A DNA stretch of 43,587 nt from Kofleriaceae bacterium (GTDB lineage: Bacteria; Myxococcota_A; Polyangia; Haliangiales; Haliangiaceae), in the NCBI GenBank assembly GCA_018058095.1, contig JAGPCO010000060.1, positions 1-43,587 of the forward strand. The letters are read 5' to 3'. The notes beneath the pieces are model-generated. The model was not told where the DNA came from and searched no databases. It saw only the letters and a list, made by a program, of their open reading frames with translations. Position 1 is the stretch's first letter, and the number at the start of each line of letters is the position of its first letter. The translations under genes and the position numbers were made by a program. Shown here one piece after another: positions 20,208-28,835 of this stretch.

Positions 20208-20852
20208 ATGACCCGCCTCGAGCTGTGGGACGGCGCCGCGCAGTACACCGGCGCGCACCTCGATCCCAGCACCGTCGACCCGGACCCCTTCGTCCTGTTC
20301 CACCGCTGGTTCGCCGAGGTCGCGGCGACCGCGCAGCCAGTGGTCAACGCCATGACCCTGGCCACCGTCGACGCCGACGGCCGGCCGAGCGCGCGGGTGG
20401 TGCTGCTCAAGGAGCTCGACCCGCGCGGCTTCGTCTTCTACAGCAACTACGCCAGCCGCAAGGGGCGCGACCTCGAGGCCCGCCCGGTCGCGGCCCTGGT
20501 GTTCTACTGGGAGGCGCTGCACCGGCAGGTCCGGGTCGAGGGCGAGGTCGAGCGGGTCAGCGCGGCCGAGTCCGACGCCTACTTCGCGGTGCGACCCCAC
20601 GGCAGCCAGGTCGGCGCGCTCGCCTCGCCGCAGTCGGCGGTGCTGCCCAGCCGGGCCGAGCTCGAGCGGCGCGTCGCCGCCACCCTGGCCGAGCTGGCCG
20701 GGGCGGCGCCACCGCGGCCGCCGCACTGGGGCGGCTACCGGGTCGTGCCGCGCCTGCTCGAGTTCTGGCAGGGCCAGGACAGCCGCCTGCACGACCGCGT
20801 CGAGTACCGCCGGACCGCGACGGGTTGGGACCGCGTTCGCCTGGCGCCGTGA
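20208..20852 (+). CDS. pdxH: Pyridoxamine/pyridoxine 5'-phosphate oxidase
   Basis: A 214-aa FMN enzyme making pyridoxal 5'-phosphate from PNP/PMP in the cytoplasm. FMN-binding [19 protein letters not shown] (about 64-82) and [21 protein letters not shown] (about 127-140), and substrate-binding [16 protein letters not shown] near the C-terminus follow the family order. The length is typical. AAGG about 8 bp before ATG 20208 supports that start over GTG 20202. Neighbouring genes give no pathway context, as usual for pdxH. Confidence 0.95.
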   Translation: MTRLELWDGAAQYTGAHLDPSTVDPDPFVLFHRWFAEVAATAQPVVNAMTLATVDADGRPSARVVLLKELDPRGFVFYSNYASRKGRDLEARPVAALVFYWEALHRQVRVEGEVERVSAAESDAYFAVRPHGSQVGALASPQSAVLPSRAELERRVAATLAELAGAAPPRPPHWGGYRVVPRLLEFWQGQDSRLHDRVEYRRTATGWDRVRLAP

Positions 20853-20871
20853 CGGCCCGGCGCCGCGCCAG
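20841..20871. terminator. Candidate hairpin between convergent pdxH and unknown gene
   Basis: 7-bp arms CTGGCGC (20841-20847) and GCGCCAG (20865-20871) span the pdxH stop codon and end 3 bp before the stop of the convergent gene at 20874. It is a plausible shared terminator without a T-tract. Confidence 0.4.
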
Positions 20872-20873
20872 CC

Positions 20874-21719
20874 TCAGGAGCGCTGCTTGCCGTCGCGCAC
20901 CCGGGCGGTGACGCCGACCAGGTGGCCACCGTCGCCGTCGACCAGGACCCGGGCCGGGTTGCCGAGCTGGAGCAGGTCGCCCAGGCCGTGCTCGTCGGGC
21001 GCGAGGTGCCAGGTCGTGGTCGCGTCGAGCTCGACCGCGTGGTGCGGCAGGTCGAAGTCGGCGCCGCGCGCGGCCGCCTCCGACAGCTGGGTCAAGACCT
21101 CGCTGACGAGGTCGGTGTCGTCGTCGCTGCACAGCGCGACCAGGTCGGGCGCGCCGAACTTGCGCAGGCCCCGCGTGTGCAGGGCGTGGGCGCCGTCGGG
21201 GCGCTCGGCCGTGGTCTCGTAGACCAGGCGCAGCTCGCGCCGCACGTCGAGCGCGGCGCCCGGCGCGCCCAGGCCGTCGGGCCGGTAGAAGGTCATGGCG
21301 TGGGCGTCGAGGACGATCTGGGCGCCACGCGCGACCAGCCAGCGGGCCAGGCCCCACGCCGCCTGCAGGTAGCCGAGGTCGGCCGGCGCGGCCGGGCTGG
21401 CGCTGATCATGAACAGGGTGTCGGCCTGGTCGAGCAGGCCGAGGTCGCCGTCGGCGCCGCCGAGGTCGGCCTCGGCGATGGCCCGCAGCGCGCCGGTGCG
21501 CCAGCCCTCGAACCAGGCCGGATCGACCGCGCGCGGCACCGCCCGCACCTCGAGCGCCTCGGCCTCGGCCGCGCTCGGCAGGCCGAACCGGCCCAGCGAC
21601 AGCGGCACGTCGTCGCGCAGGGCGCCGCGGACGAAGCACACCAGCACCACCTCGGGCTGGCGCGGCGCCTGCGGCGGGGTCGAGAAGGTCCAGGGATCAA
21701 TCACCGTCGTCATCGTCAC
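20874..21719 (-). CDS. Unknown protein co-transcribed with yhhQ
   Basis: A 281-aa cytoplasmic-looking protein. It starts MTMTTVIDPWTFSTPPQAPRQ and has an early hydrophobic strand PEVVLVCFVRGAL. The middle contains TLFMISASPAAPADLGYLQAA and GAQIVLDAHAMTFYRPDGL, alternating strands and helices that would fit an alpha/beta fold. The C-terminal part has ALCSDDDTDLVSEVLTQL and LVDGDGGHLVGVTARVRD. The layout resembles DUF4261-like proteins, but this is not certain. It begins 16 bp after the yhhQ stop, suggesting an operon. No function is assigned. Confidence 0.75.
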   Translation of the reverse strand: MTMTTVIDPWTFSTPPQAPRQPEVVLVCFVRGALRDDVPLSLGRFGLPSAAEAEALEVRAVPRAVDPAWFEGWRTGALRAIAEADLGGADGDLGLLDQADTLFMISASPAAPADLGYLQAAWGLARWLVARGAQIVLDAHAMTFYRPDGLGAPGAALDVRRELRLVYETTAERPDGAHALHTRGLRKFGAPDLVALCSDDDTDLVSEVLTQLSEAAARGADFDLPHHAVELDATTTWHLAPDEHGLGDLLQLGNPARVLVDGDGGHLVGVTARVRDGKQRS

Positions 21720-21735
21720 CTCGGGGCGGGCAGGC

Positions 21736-22458
21736 TCACAGGGTCGGCGGGCCGGCCATGGCGCCGACGTCGGCCTGGTCGTGTTCGGCTCGCACGGGCT
21801 CGATCTTGAACACGCGCTCGAGCACCTCGTGCACGCCGTAGATGACCGGGGTCATGGCCACGGCCCACACCAGCTTGATGAGGTAGCCGGTGAGGATCAT
21901 GTTCCAGATGGCGGCGCCTGGCATGAGCCCCGCGAACGCCAGCCAGGTGATGACCACGGTGTCGACGCCCTGCGACACCACCGTCGATCCGGTCGCGCGC
22001 AGCCACAGCAGGCGGCCGCCGGTCGCCTTCTTGATGACGAAGAACACCGTGATGTCGAGCAGGCTGGCCAGCAGGAAGGCGACCATCGATGCCAGCTGGA
22101 TGCGGGTCGCGCTGGTGAACACCCGGGTGAAGGCATCGGGCGTGACGCCCTTCCAGTCGGGCGGCGGCGGCGCGAACGGCATGGCGCCGGCGGCGCTGAC
22201 CAGCAGCAGGGTGAAGCCGACCATGGCCGCCATCAGGTAGGTGACCTGGCGCGCGGTGCGGCGGCCGTAGAACTCGTTGAAGATGTCGGTCAGGACGAAC
22301 GTGAGCGGGAAGGCGAGCTGGCCGACCGAGAACGGCCAGTCGCGCCCGAGCAGGTGGATGGTGGTGACCTTGCCGCCGGTCAGGTTGCCGACCAGGAGGC
22401 AGGTCAGCGACACCCCGACCAGGGTCACGAACAACCCGAGCCGGCGGTCGAGCTTCAT
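21736..22458 (-). CDS. yhhQ: Queuosine precursor transporter (VUT/YhhQ family)
   Basis: A 240-aa inner-membrane protein with about six helices. Signature FPLTFVLTDIFNEFYGRR (about 49-66), typical of the VUT family 'FxxTDxxxExYG', and the later STVVSQGVDTVVITW segment. Family members import queuosine precursors (preQ0/preQ1) for tRNA modification; this role is known for E. coli YhhQ and inferred here. The length is normal. The C-terminal ~25 residues are a soluble acidic tail. The unknown gene 20874-21719 follows 16 bp downstream. Confidence 0.93.
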   Translation of the reverse strand: MKLDRRLGLFVTLVGVSLTCLLVGNLTGGKVTTIHLLGRDWPFSVGQLAFPLTFVLTDIFNEFYGRRTARQVTYLMAAMVGFTLLLVSAAGAMPFAPPPPDWKGVTPDAFTRVFTSATRIQLASMVAFLLASLLDITVFFVIKKATGGRLLWLRATGSTVVSQGVDTVVITWLAFAGLMPGAAIWNMILTGYLIKLVWAVAMTPVIYGVHEVLERVFKIEPVRAEHDQADVGAMAGPPTL

Positions 22459-22504
22459 GGCGCGACGATGCCACAGCCCTTCACCCGGTGGGCAGCCACG
22501 CCGG

Positions 22505-23017
22505 TCACAGCTGGGTGGCGACGATCCGGGTCCGCTCGGCGCACGGCAGGCTGGCGCCGGCCTCGCCGGCGGCGTCGGCGGTGCACGGCCCGGCCGCCAC
22601 GTCCTGGGTGATCTCGTACCGGCGCTGATCGATCGTCACCGTGGCGCCGTCGAGCAGCGCGGTGGCGCGCAGGTACGACAGCAAGCACGTCGTGCCGCCC
22701 GAGCTGGCGCTGGAGATCGTGCCGGCCCAGCCGCCGTCGATCTCCTCGCTGAAGCTGAGCGCGAACAGGCCTGGCGCGGGGTCACACGTGCCGGGGTCGG
22801 GCCCGGTGCACGCGGTGTACTGGAAGTACTCCTGGCCGATGAACTCCTCCTCGGTGAAGCGCAGGTAGGCCAGCGGGTCGGCCGGCGCCGCGCCGTCGCC
22901 GCAGCCCTGGTCGTCGACGGCGTGCTGCTCGACCTGGTACATGCCCGACAGGTCGACCCCACCGCAGCCGCTGGCCAGCAGCAGCGCCGCCACGACGGCG
23001 TGGATGGGCGGCCTCAC
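22505..23017 (-). CDS. Lipoprotein, coupled to lectin-like lipoprotein
   Basis: A 170-aa predicted lipoprotein starting at GTG 23017 (VRPPIHAVVAALLLASGC, Cys18, Gly at +2). The start overlaps the stop of the upstream gene as GTGA (23014-23017), so translation is coupled. The mature part is a beta-rich domain beginning LSGMYQVEQHAVDDQGC and containing FTEEEFIGQEYFQYTAC, GGTTCLLSYLRATALLDGATV and a final ERTRIVATQL. The pattern suggests a small beta-barrel or lipocalin-like fold with four to six cysteines. The family is not recognised; it probably acts with the C-type-lectin-like partner. Confidence 0.72.
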   Translation of the reverse strand: MRPPIHAVVAALLLASGCGGVDLSGMYQVEQHAVDDQGCGDGAAPADPLAYLRFTEEEFIGQEYFQYTACTGPDPGTCDPAPGLFALSFSEEIDGGWAGTISSASSGGTTCLLSYLRATALLDGATVTIDQRRYEITQDVAAGPCTADAAGEAGASLPCAERTRIVATQL

Positions 23018-23631
23018 CGGCACTCGCAGGCGTAGGGCCGGTTCAGGCTGCAGCTCCGGGTGACGTACGTGCCGGCGCTGGGGCGCACCAGCGGGCATCG
23101 GCCGGGATCCATGCCGGTCTCGCTCCCTTCCCACGGCAGGAACGTCACGGCCGTGCCGTCGAGGCTGAGGAAGGTCGCGGTCACCGCGTCGTAGCGTACG
23201 CCGACCCACGCCTCCTGGGTGCTGGTGAGCCGGTAGGCGTCGAGCTCGGCCTGCGACCGGAAGGCGATGAGGTAGGTCCGGCCCGGCGCGTCGTCGGCGC
23301 AGTCGCTCGCCGCCGCGTCGAAGGAGCGGCCGGTCGTGGACATCCGCACCAAGGGCAGCCCGACGCCGAGCTCCAGGTAGCCAGTCGGGCACGCGACCAG
23401 GGCGCCGTCGGCGGTTCCGGCGTCGACGGTGGCGCCGCTGGCGTCGACCGCGCGCGTGGCGTCGTCGCCGGCGGCGGCGTCGCCGGCGGCGACACACACC
23501 TGGCGGCCATCGGCCACGCCGCAGACCTGGCCGACCGGGCACAGCTGACCCAGGCTACACGGCAGGTCGTGGCTCGACGGCGCGAAGCACCCGGCGGCCA
23601 GGGCGATCGGCAGGACGAGGGCCCGGCGCAT
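23014..23631 (-). CDS. C-type-lectin-like domain lipoprotein
   Basis: A 205-aa predicted lipoprotein (MRRALVLPIALAAGC, Cys15). The mature N-terminus has a Cys-rich CSLGQLCPVGQVCGVADGRQVC stretch (the 'CPxGxxC' myxobacterial motif) and an Ala/Asp linker. A C-terminal domain of about 115 residues has C-type-lectin hallmarks: SFDAAASDCADD, SQAELDAY, AWVGVRYD, FLPWEGSE, CPLVRPS and the terminal SLNRPYACECR. The frame upstream is open, but the ATG at 23631 opens the signal. It is coupled to the next lipoprotein and divergent from recA across 166 bp. Carbohydrate or protein binding at the cell surface is inferred. Confidence 0.78.
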   Translation of the reverse strand: MRRALVLPIALAAGCFAPSSHDLPCSLGQLCPVGQVCGVADGRQVCVAAGDAAAGDDATRAVDASGATVDAGTADGALVACPTGYLELGVGLPLVRMSTTGRSFDAAASDCADDAPGRTYLIAFRSQAELDAYRLTSTQEAWVGVRYDAVTATFLSLDGTAVTFLPWEGSETGMDPGRCPLVRPSAGTYVTRSCSLNRPYACECR

Positions 23632-23797
23632 ACCCGCTGATCGTAGCACCGTCCGGTCCAGGCTCGGCGGCCGGGCCACGGCCAGGGCTGTCCGGGCGGC
23701 GCCCGGGTCGCCGTCCGCGCCCGTGTGATCTCCCGTCGTTGTCGGCGCGGCGGCGCCGGCACGGCGCGTGCTGGTGGCCGCGGGCAGGAGGTTTCCC

Positions 23798-24831
<1,034 letters not shown>

Positions 24832-24835
<4 letters not shown>

Positions 24836-25020
24836 GCGCGGCCGGGACCTCGGCCGGGCCCGGGGCGCGTGTGCCGCCGGGCCCACCACCGCCGCGACCG
24901 CTGGTGCCGCCGATCGTGTCGCGCCACTGGGGCTGGGCCGACGAGCCGGCCTGGGTGGCGCCGCCGACCGCGTGGTCCGGCGACCCGGCCCGACCGGGCG
25001 GCCCGGCTCGCGGCTCGTGA
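24832..25020 (+). CDS. Possible short Pro-rich protein overlapping recA stop
   Basis: A GTG at 24832 overlaps the recA TGA (GTGA) and opens 62 codons: [11 protein letters not shown], a Pro run, then [20 protein letters not shown]. The Trp/Pro composition is unlike random GC-rich sequence and the 4-bp overlap mimics translational coupling, but there is no recognisable family. It may be only a chance frame, since recA usually is followed by recX, which is absent here. Confidence 0.3.
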
Positions 25021-25058
25021 GGCGCGCGGGCGCGGCTGGGCCACGCCCGCGGCGCGTG

Positions 25059-25649
25059 TTACCGGCCGCCGCCGTGGTCGTCGCCGACGTCGTCGATGAA
25101 CGGCGCCTGCAGGTCGAAGTCGACGATGCCGATCGGGTCGGCCGAGAACTGGCTGGCGACCTGGACCCGGTGGGCGATCGGGCCGGCGTACTCGAGGGCG
25201 GCCATCCGCTCGACCTCGGCCATGCTCAGCGGCAGCACACCCAGGTTGGCGAACACCTCGTGGCAGGTGATGACGCTGGCGGTGGCGACGCAGGTCGCGC
25301 TGCCCGACCCGCTGGTCAGGGTCACCTCGCGGCTGGTCGCGCTGATGGGGCCGGCGAAGGTCACCGACAGCGGCCCGCCGACCAGGCCGACCGGGAGGTC
25401 GTAGTGCAGGGTGGCCACGCCGGCGGCGACGGTCCAGTCGACGTGCTCGACCGGGTAGGTCGCGGCCGCGGTCAGATCGGCGCTGACCGGCACGCGATAC
25501 GCGCCGACGAAGGCTCCGCTGGTCATCGGCACCGGGTCGCCCGGCTGCACCGTCGGATCCGGATCGCCCGGCAGCACCCCGTCGTCTTCACTCATGCAGG
25601 CGGTCAGCGCGGAGGCGGCGAGGAGGCAAGCGGCGAGGGTGGTGCGCAT
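25059..25649 (-). CDS. Lipoprotein downstream of TPR regulator
   Basis: A 196-aa predicted lipoprotein. The ATG at 25649 opens the signal MRTTLAACLLAASALTAC (Cys18); an earlier ATG at 25748, overlapping the regulator stop as ATGA, would add 33 residues without signal character and is possible but less likely. The mature N-terminus is Asp/Pro-rich (PGDPDPTVQPGDPVP), followed by a beta-rich domain with GAFVGAYRVPVSADL, GGPLSVTFAGPISA and CVATASVITCHEVF (one disulfide). The C-terminus is acidic and His/Gly-rich (DDVGDDHGGGR). The function is unknown. It is probably co-transcribed with the regulator. Confidence 0.75.
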   Translation of the reverse strand: MRTTLAACLLAASALTACMSEDDGVLPGDPDPTVQPGDPVPMTSGAFVGAYRVPVSADLTAAATYPVEHVDWTVAAGVATLHYDLPVGLVGGPLSVTFAGPISATSREVTLTSGSGSATCVATASVITCHEVFANLGVLPLSMAEVERMAALEYAGPIAHRVQVASQFSADPIGIVDFDLQAPFIDDVGDDHGGGR

Positions 25650-25744
25650 CGGGATGACCCCAACATACCTGCGGGCCCACGCCGGGCCAGTGACACCCCC
25701 TGTCAGGGCGACCGCGGTCGTGACGCGATACCCGAGATTCGAAG

Positions 25745-27640
25745 TCATCTTATATCCTTAATCTCGTCATCCGATGCCAAGGCGCGATAGCGAGTGGCGC
25801 GGGCAAAGCCGGTCCGCTCGGCCTCGCCGTGGGCGACCAGGCCCCGCAGCGCGCGCAGCACCGTGCTGGGTGAGAGCCCGAGCGCTCGCGCCAGGTCGGG
25901 GACGGAGGCCGGGCGGCCGCCAGCCAGACGCCCGAGCACCTGCGCCGCGACCCGATCGGGCGCCCCGAGCGGCCCATCCTCATCGGGCCGCGCCGGCGCG
26001 CCCGCGGGCTGGTGCAGGTCGAGCGCGGGGACCTCGCCTTCCTCCCACAGCGACGGCGTGGTGGGCCCGGGGTCGACCCGGCCGAGCAGGTGTACCGGCA
26101 CCGTGGTGCGGTAGCCGTCGGCGTGGACCTCGACCCAGTCGCCGTGTGGGGCGAGGAACGTGCGCAGGCGGTGGATGGTGGTCCGCACCGGCGGGTCGTG
26201 CAGCTCGGGGTGATAGCTGCGCAGGCCCCACAGCTCGGCGACGATCCGCGCCTTGCTGGCCTCGCCACTGGCGAGCAAGCGCAAGAGCGGCGGGCACCAG
26301 CGCGGCGGGCGCGGCCGCACCACGACCTCGCCATGATCCTCCAGCACGACCAGGTCCTCGCCGGGGACGAGGACGATGCGCCGGCCCGGCGTCAGCCCGA
26401 GCAGCTCGGGGATGACCCCGTACCAGCCGACGGCGACGATCCGCGCCAGCGCCGAGCCGTCGCGCTGGGCCACCGCGCGCAAGAGCGGGGTCAGGCCGTC
26501 CTCGTCGAACACCGCGCCGCGCTCGCCCGGGTCGAGCTGCCCGAGCGCGGACTTGGCGGCGAAGTGCTGGCTGCGCCGCCACAGCTCGCGCAGTTCGGCC
26601 ACCACCACCTGCTCGGCCGCGTCGTCCCCGTCGGCGCGGGCCAGCAGCGCCACGAACGCCAGCAGCTCGGCGCGGAAGCCGACGTCGCGCGGCTCGATCA
26701 GCGCGTGCGCCTGCGCGACCAGGTCGCGGCAGGCGCCGATCCCGTCGGCGAAACGCGTCACCCACAGGCGGGCCAGCAGGCTGGTCACCTTGCCGCGCCG
26801 GGTGTCGCCGCGCAGCGCATCGCGATCGGCGTCGTCGAGCGCCTGCGCGGCGTCGCGGCCGCGCCCGCGCAGGGCGCGTTGCACCGCGGCCTCGGTCAGG
26901 AGCGCGCGCCGTGTGTACGAGTCGTGCGAGCGTCGGCGCAGCAGCTCCTCGACCCGCGTCAGCGCGCGCTGGTCGGGGACGAACCGGGCCACGTACGACG
27001 CGATCGACGTGTCGACGGCGAACGCGTTGTTGCTGAGCCCGACCCGGCGCGCCTGCTGGTTGGCCTGCTCGAGCAAGGCGATGCCGCGCTGCAGGTGGCC
27101 CATCTGCACCAGCGCGTGGCCACGCAGGTCGGTCGCCAGCATGTTGAGGTACACGAAGCCGGCGGCGTGGGCGGCCTGGACGGCGCGCAGGGCGTGGCCG
27201 GCGGCGCGGGCGTAGCTGCCGGTGAAGTAGCGCTGGCAGGCCAGGCCCTGGAAGACGAAGCCGCGCACCCAGGCATCTGGCGCGTGGCGATCGGCCATCG
27301 CCTGCCGCACCAGCAGGGTGTGTGCGCGCTCGAAGTAGCCGGCGCGTGCGGCGGCCAGGCCGAGGAAGAAGCGACCGGCGGCGCGAGTGCGTCGGCTGGC
27401 GGGATCACGCGCGGCCGGGGCCGCCTCGGACCAGGTCGACAGCACCATCTGCGCATCGTCGACCCGGTCGAGGAAGGTCAACGCACCGACGACGAAGGCC
27501 AGGTCCGGGTCGGCGATGGGGCCACCGGCATCGAAGGTGCTGGCGACGATCTCAGTATACCGGCCAGCGTAGAACTGGCTCGCAATCGGGGTCTGACCCA
27601 CTTCGGTCGTCGGGATCGGATCGGTACCGGATGGACTCAT
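25745..27640 (-). CDS. Large TPR protein with two winged-helix domains (transcriptional regulator)
   Basis: A 631-aa cytoplasmic protein. Residues about 20-400 are helical repeats of TPR/SARP-activator type (e.g. ARAGYFERAHTLL, GSYARAAGHALRAVQAAHAAG, HLQRGIALLEQANQQARRVG). About 410-525 holds a winged-helix of OmpR/BTAD type: PPLLRLLASGEASKARIVAELWG, then TTIHRLRTFLAPHG and VEVHADGYRTTV. The last ~70 residues are an IclR/MarR-like HTH (SVPDLARALGLSPSTVLRALRGL, with YRALA near the end). The start ATG at 27640 lies beside an A/T-rich promoter shared with the divergent lipoprotein gene. The domain combination fits a sensory or signal-integrating transcription activator; the ligand is unknown. 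Confidence 0.83.
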   Translation of the reverse strand: MSPSGTDPIPTTEVGQTPIASQFYAGRYTEIVASTFDAGGPIADPDLAFVVGALTFLDRVDDAQMVLSTWSEAAPAARDPASRRTRAAGRFFLGLAAARAGYFERAHTLLVRQAMADRHAPDAWVRGFVFQGLACQRYFTGSYARAAGHALRAVQAAHAAGFVYLNMLATDLRGHALVQMGHLQRGIALLEQANQQARRVGLSNNAFAVDTSIASYVARFVPDQRALTRVEELLRRRSHDSYTRRALLTEAAVQRALRGRGRDAAQALDDADRDALRGDTRRGKVTSLLARLWVTRFADGIGACRDLVAQAHALIEPRDVGFRAELLAFVALLARADGDDAAEQVVVAELRELWRRSQHFAAKSALGQLDPGERGAVFDEDGLTPLLRAVAQRDGSALARIVAVGWYGVIPELLGLTPGRRIVLVPGEDLVVLEDHGEVVVRPRPPRWCPPLLRLLASGEASKARIVAELWGLRSYHPELHDPPVRTTIHRLRTFLAPHGDWVEVHADGYRTTVPVHLLGRVDPGPTTPSLWEEGEVPALDLHQPAGAPARPDEDGPLGAPDRVAAQVLGRLAGGRPASVPDLARALGLSPSTVLRALRGLVAHGEAERTGFARATRYRALASDDEIKDIR

Positions 27641-27798
27641 CGTGACGCGATTAAATTATCATAATTCATCAAATATTCAAGTATCGCGTCTCGAGATCGG
27701 AGATGTTCGAAAGGGTGCGTAACTCGACTGTTGGGTGGCTCGGCTGTATTCCAGGTTCAGGTCACGAACCCATCAACTGCAAACGAAGAGAGCACCCC
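27641..27798. promoter_or_regulatory. A/T-rich divergent promoter region
   Basis: The first ~45 bp after the regulator start (27650-27684) is strikingly A/T-rich against the GC-rich background. On the minus strand it holds candidate elements TTGAAT followed after 16 bp by TAATTT, and also TATGAT just upstream; none is decisive. The rest is mixed sequence up to a GAAGAGAG ribosome site before the lipoprotein gene at 27799. Confidence 0.5.
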
Positions 27799-28347
27799 AT
27801 GAAGACCCTCCGCACCCTGACCCTGGCCCTTTCCACCCTCACCCTCACCCTCGCCGTTGGCGCTGGCTGCGCGGTCGAGACCTCCAGCACCGAGCGCGCC
27901 ATCATCGACACCCCGTGTGCGGCCGACGCCGAGTGCCCGGCTGGCTTCGAGTGCGAGATCGAGGTCGAGCACGGCGTCACCACCAGCTTCTGTCAGGCCC
28001 ACGAGGACTCGGATGGCTCCTGCCCGGCCGGCTACGAGCTGGAGATCGAGCACGGCCAGGCCTACTGCAAGCCGCACGGCGGCGACGACGCCGGCGGCGG
28101 TGCGGGTAGCGGCAGCGGTGGCGGCAGCGACGACAGCGGCGGCGGCGCCGGCAGCGGCAGCGGCAGCGGCAGCGACGACAACGGCGGCGGCGGTGGCGGC
28201 AGCGACGACAACGGCGGCAGCACCGGCACCGGCACCACGGGCGCCACCTGCGCGACCGACGCCGACTGCGCGGTCGGGCTCGAGTGTGAGGTCGAGGTCG
28301 AGCACGGCATCACCACCTCCACCTGCCAGCCGCACGGCGGCGCCTGA
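27799..28347 (+). CDS. Lipoprotein with repeated Cys modules and Gly/Ser/Asp linker
   Basis: A 182-aa predicted lipoprotein (MKTLRTLTLALSTLTLTLAVGAGC, Cys24). The mature part has three related modules: CAADAECPAGFECEIEVEHG (about 40-59), SCPAGYELEIEHGQAYC, and C-terminal CATDADCAVGLECEVEVEHG, each ending in TTSxCQxH or similar. A ~50-residue Gly/Ser/Asp linker (GGGSDDSGG type) separates the second and third. The repeated CxxxxxC and EVEHG suggest a small binding domain. GAAGAGAG 8-14 bp upstream supports ATG 27799 over longer frames. It is divergent from the TPR regulator. Confidence 0.8.
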   Translation: MKTLRTLTLALSTLTLTLAVGAGCAVETSSTERAIIDTPCAADAECPAGFECEIEVEHGVTTSFCQAHEDSDGSCPAGYELEIEHGQAYCKPHGGDDAGGGAGSGSGGGSDDSGGGAGSGSGSGSDDNGGGGGGSDDNGGSTGTGTTGATCATDADCAVGLECEVEVEHGITTSTCQPHGGA

Positions 28348-28380
28348 GCCGCGTCGCGGTCGCTCCGCCCCGGTCCTGCC

Positions 28381-28608
28381 ATGTCTGCTCCTCGCATCAG
28401 CGTTCAGGTCATCCGGGCCCTCGGCCAGGCCCTGGCGCGGCGGCCGCGCGGCACCACCGCGCCGCCACCGGGGCCCGGGTGCGAGCGCCGACGCGAGCCG
28501 CCGTGGCGGGTCCCATCCCCGGGGCGGCTCGAGGCCGACCTCGACGAGGAGCCGACCGGGGTGTTCAACCCGCCCGGGCCAGCGACCGCGCCGGTCCGGG
28601 CGGGTTGA
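28381..28608 (+). CDS. Possible small basic protein
   Basis: A 75-aa frame starting MSAPRISVQVIRALGQALARRP, then Pro/Arg-rich sequence and an acidic patch (EADLDEEPTG). The 3' end, including the stop codon, lies in the inverted repeat at 28565-28608, which would act as its own terminator. No family is recognised and no ribosome site is evident. The N-terminal amphipathic segment is the only sign of coding. Confidence 0.25.
   Translation: MSAPRISVQVIRALGQALARRPRGTTAPPPGPGCERRREPPWRVPSPGRLEADLDEEPTGVFNPPGPATAPVRAG
28565..28608. terminator. Long GC-rich inverted repeat (terminator-like hairpin)
   Basis: TCAACCCGCCCGG (28565-28577) is perfectly complementary to CCGGGCGGGTTGA (28596-28608). One mismatch further in, the pairing continues for 2 bp, giving a stem of about 16 bp around a loop of about 12 nt. 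It is far stronger than expected by chance and lies downstream of the 27799-28347 lipoprotein gene. No U-tract follows. Confidence 0.6.
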
Positions 28609-28835
28609 TCACACGATCGGGCGCGACACCCTGACCGGCTCGTCGTCGGCCATGGGCGTCGAGCTCGATCGGGTGCGCATCACCCGCGGCGGCTGACAGC
28701 GCTGACAGCGATGTCGTGGTCGAACGCCAGCCGGCCGAGTCACACCGGCCAACTGCGCGCGATCGCGTCCGCGTGAGCCGGCACGTTCGTTGCCATGGCC
28801 TGCCTTCGGTTGCCAGGCGCGACCAGGAGGCCACG

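Larger units (their letters stand above)
28348..28835. other. Intergenic region without a clear gene
   Basis: 488 bp between two lipoprotein genes. It holds one small plus-strand frame (28381-28608, 75 codons, weak), a strong inverted repeat at 28565-28608, and an exact 9-bp tandem repeat CTGACAGCG x2 at 28693-28710. The last ~30 bp contain the Shine-Dalgarno of the propeller locus (AGGAGG before 28836). No convincing promoter motif is visible. Confidence 0.5.

Noticed and set aside
23632-23797. LexA/SOS box upstream of recA
   Set aside because: No palindromic SOS-box pattern of any known type could be read in the 166 bp.
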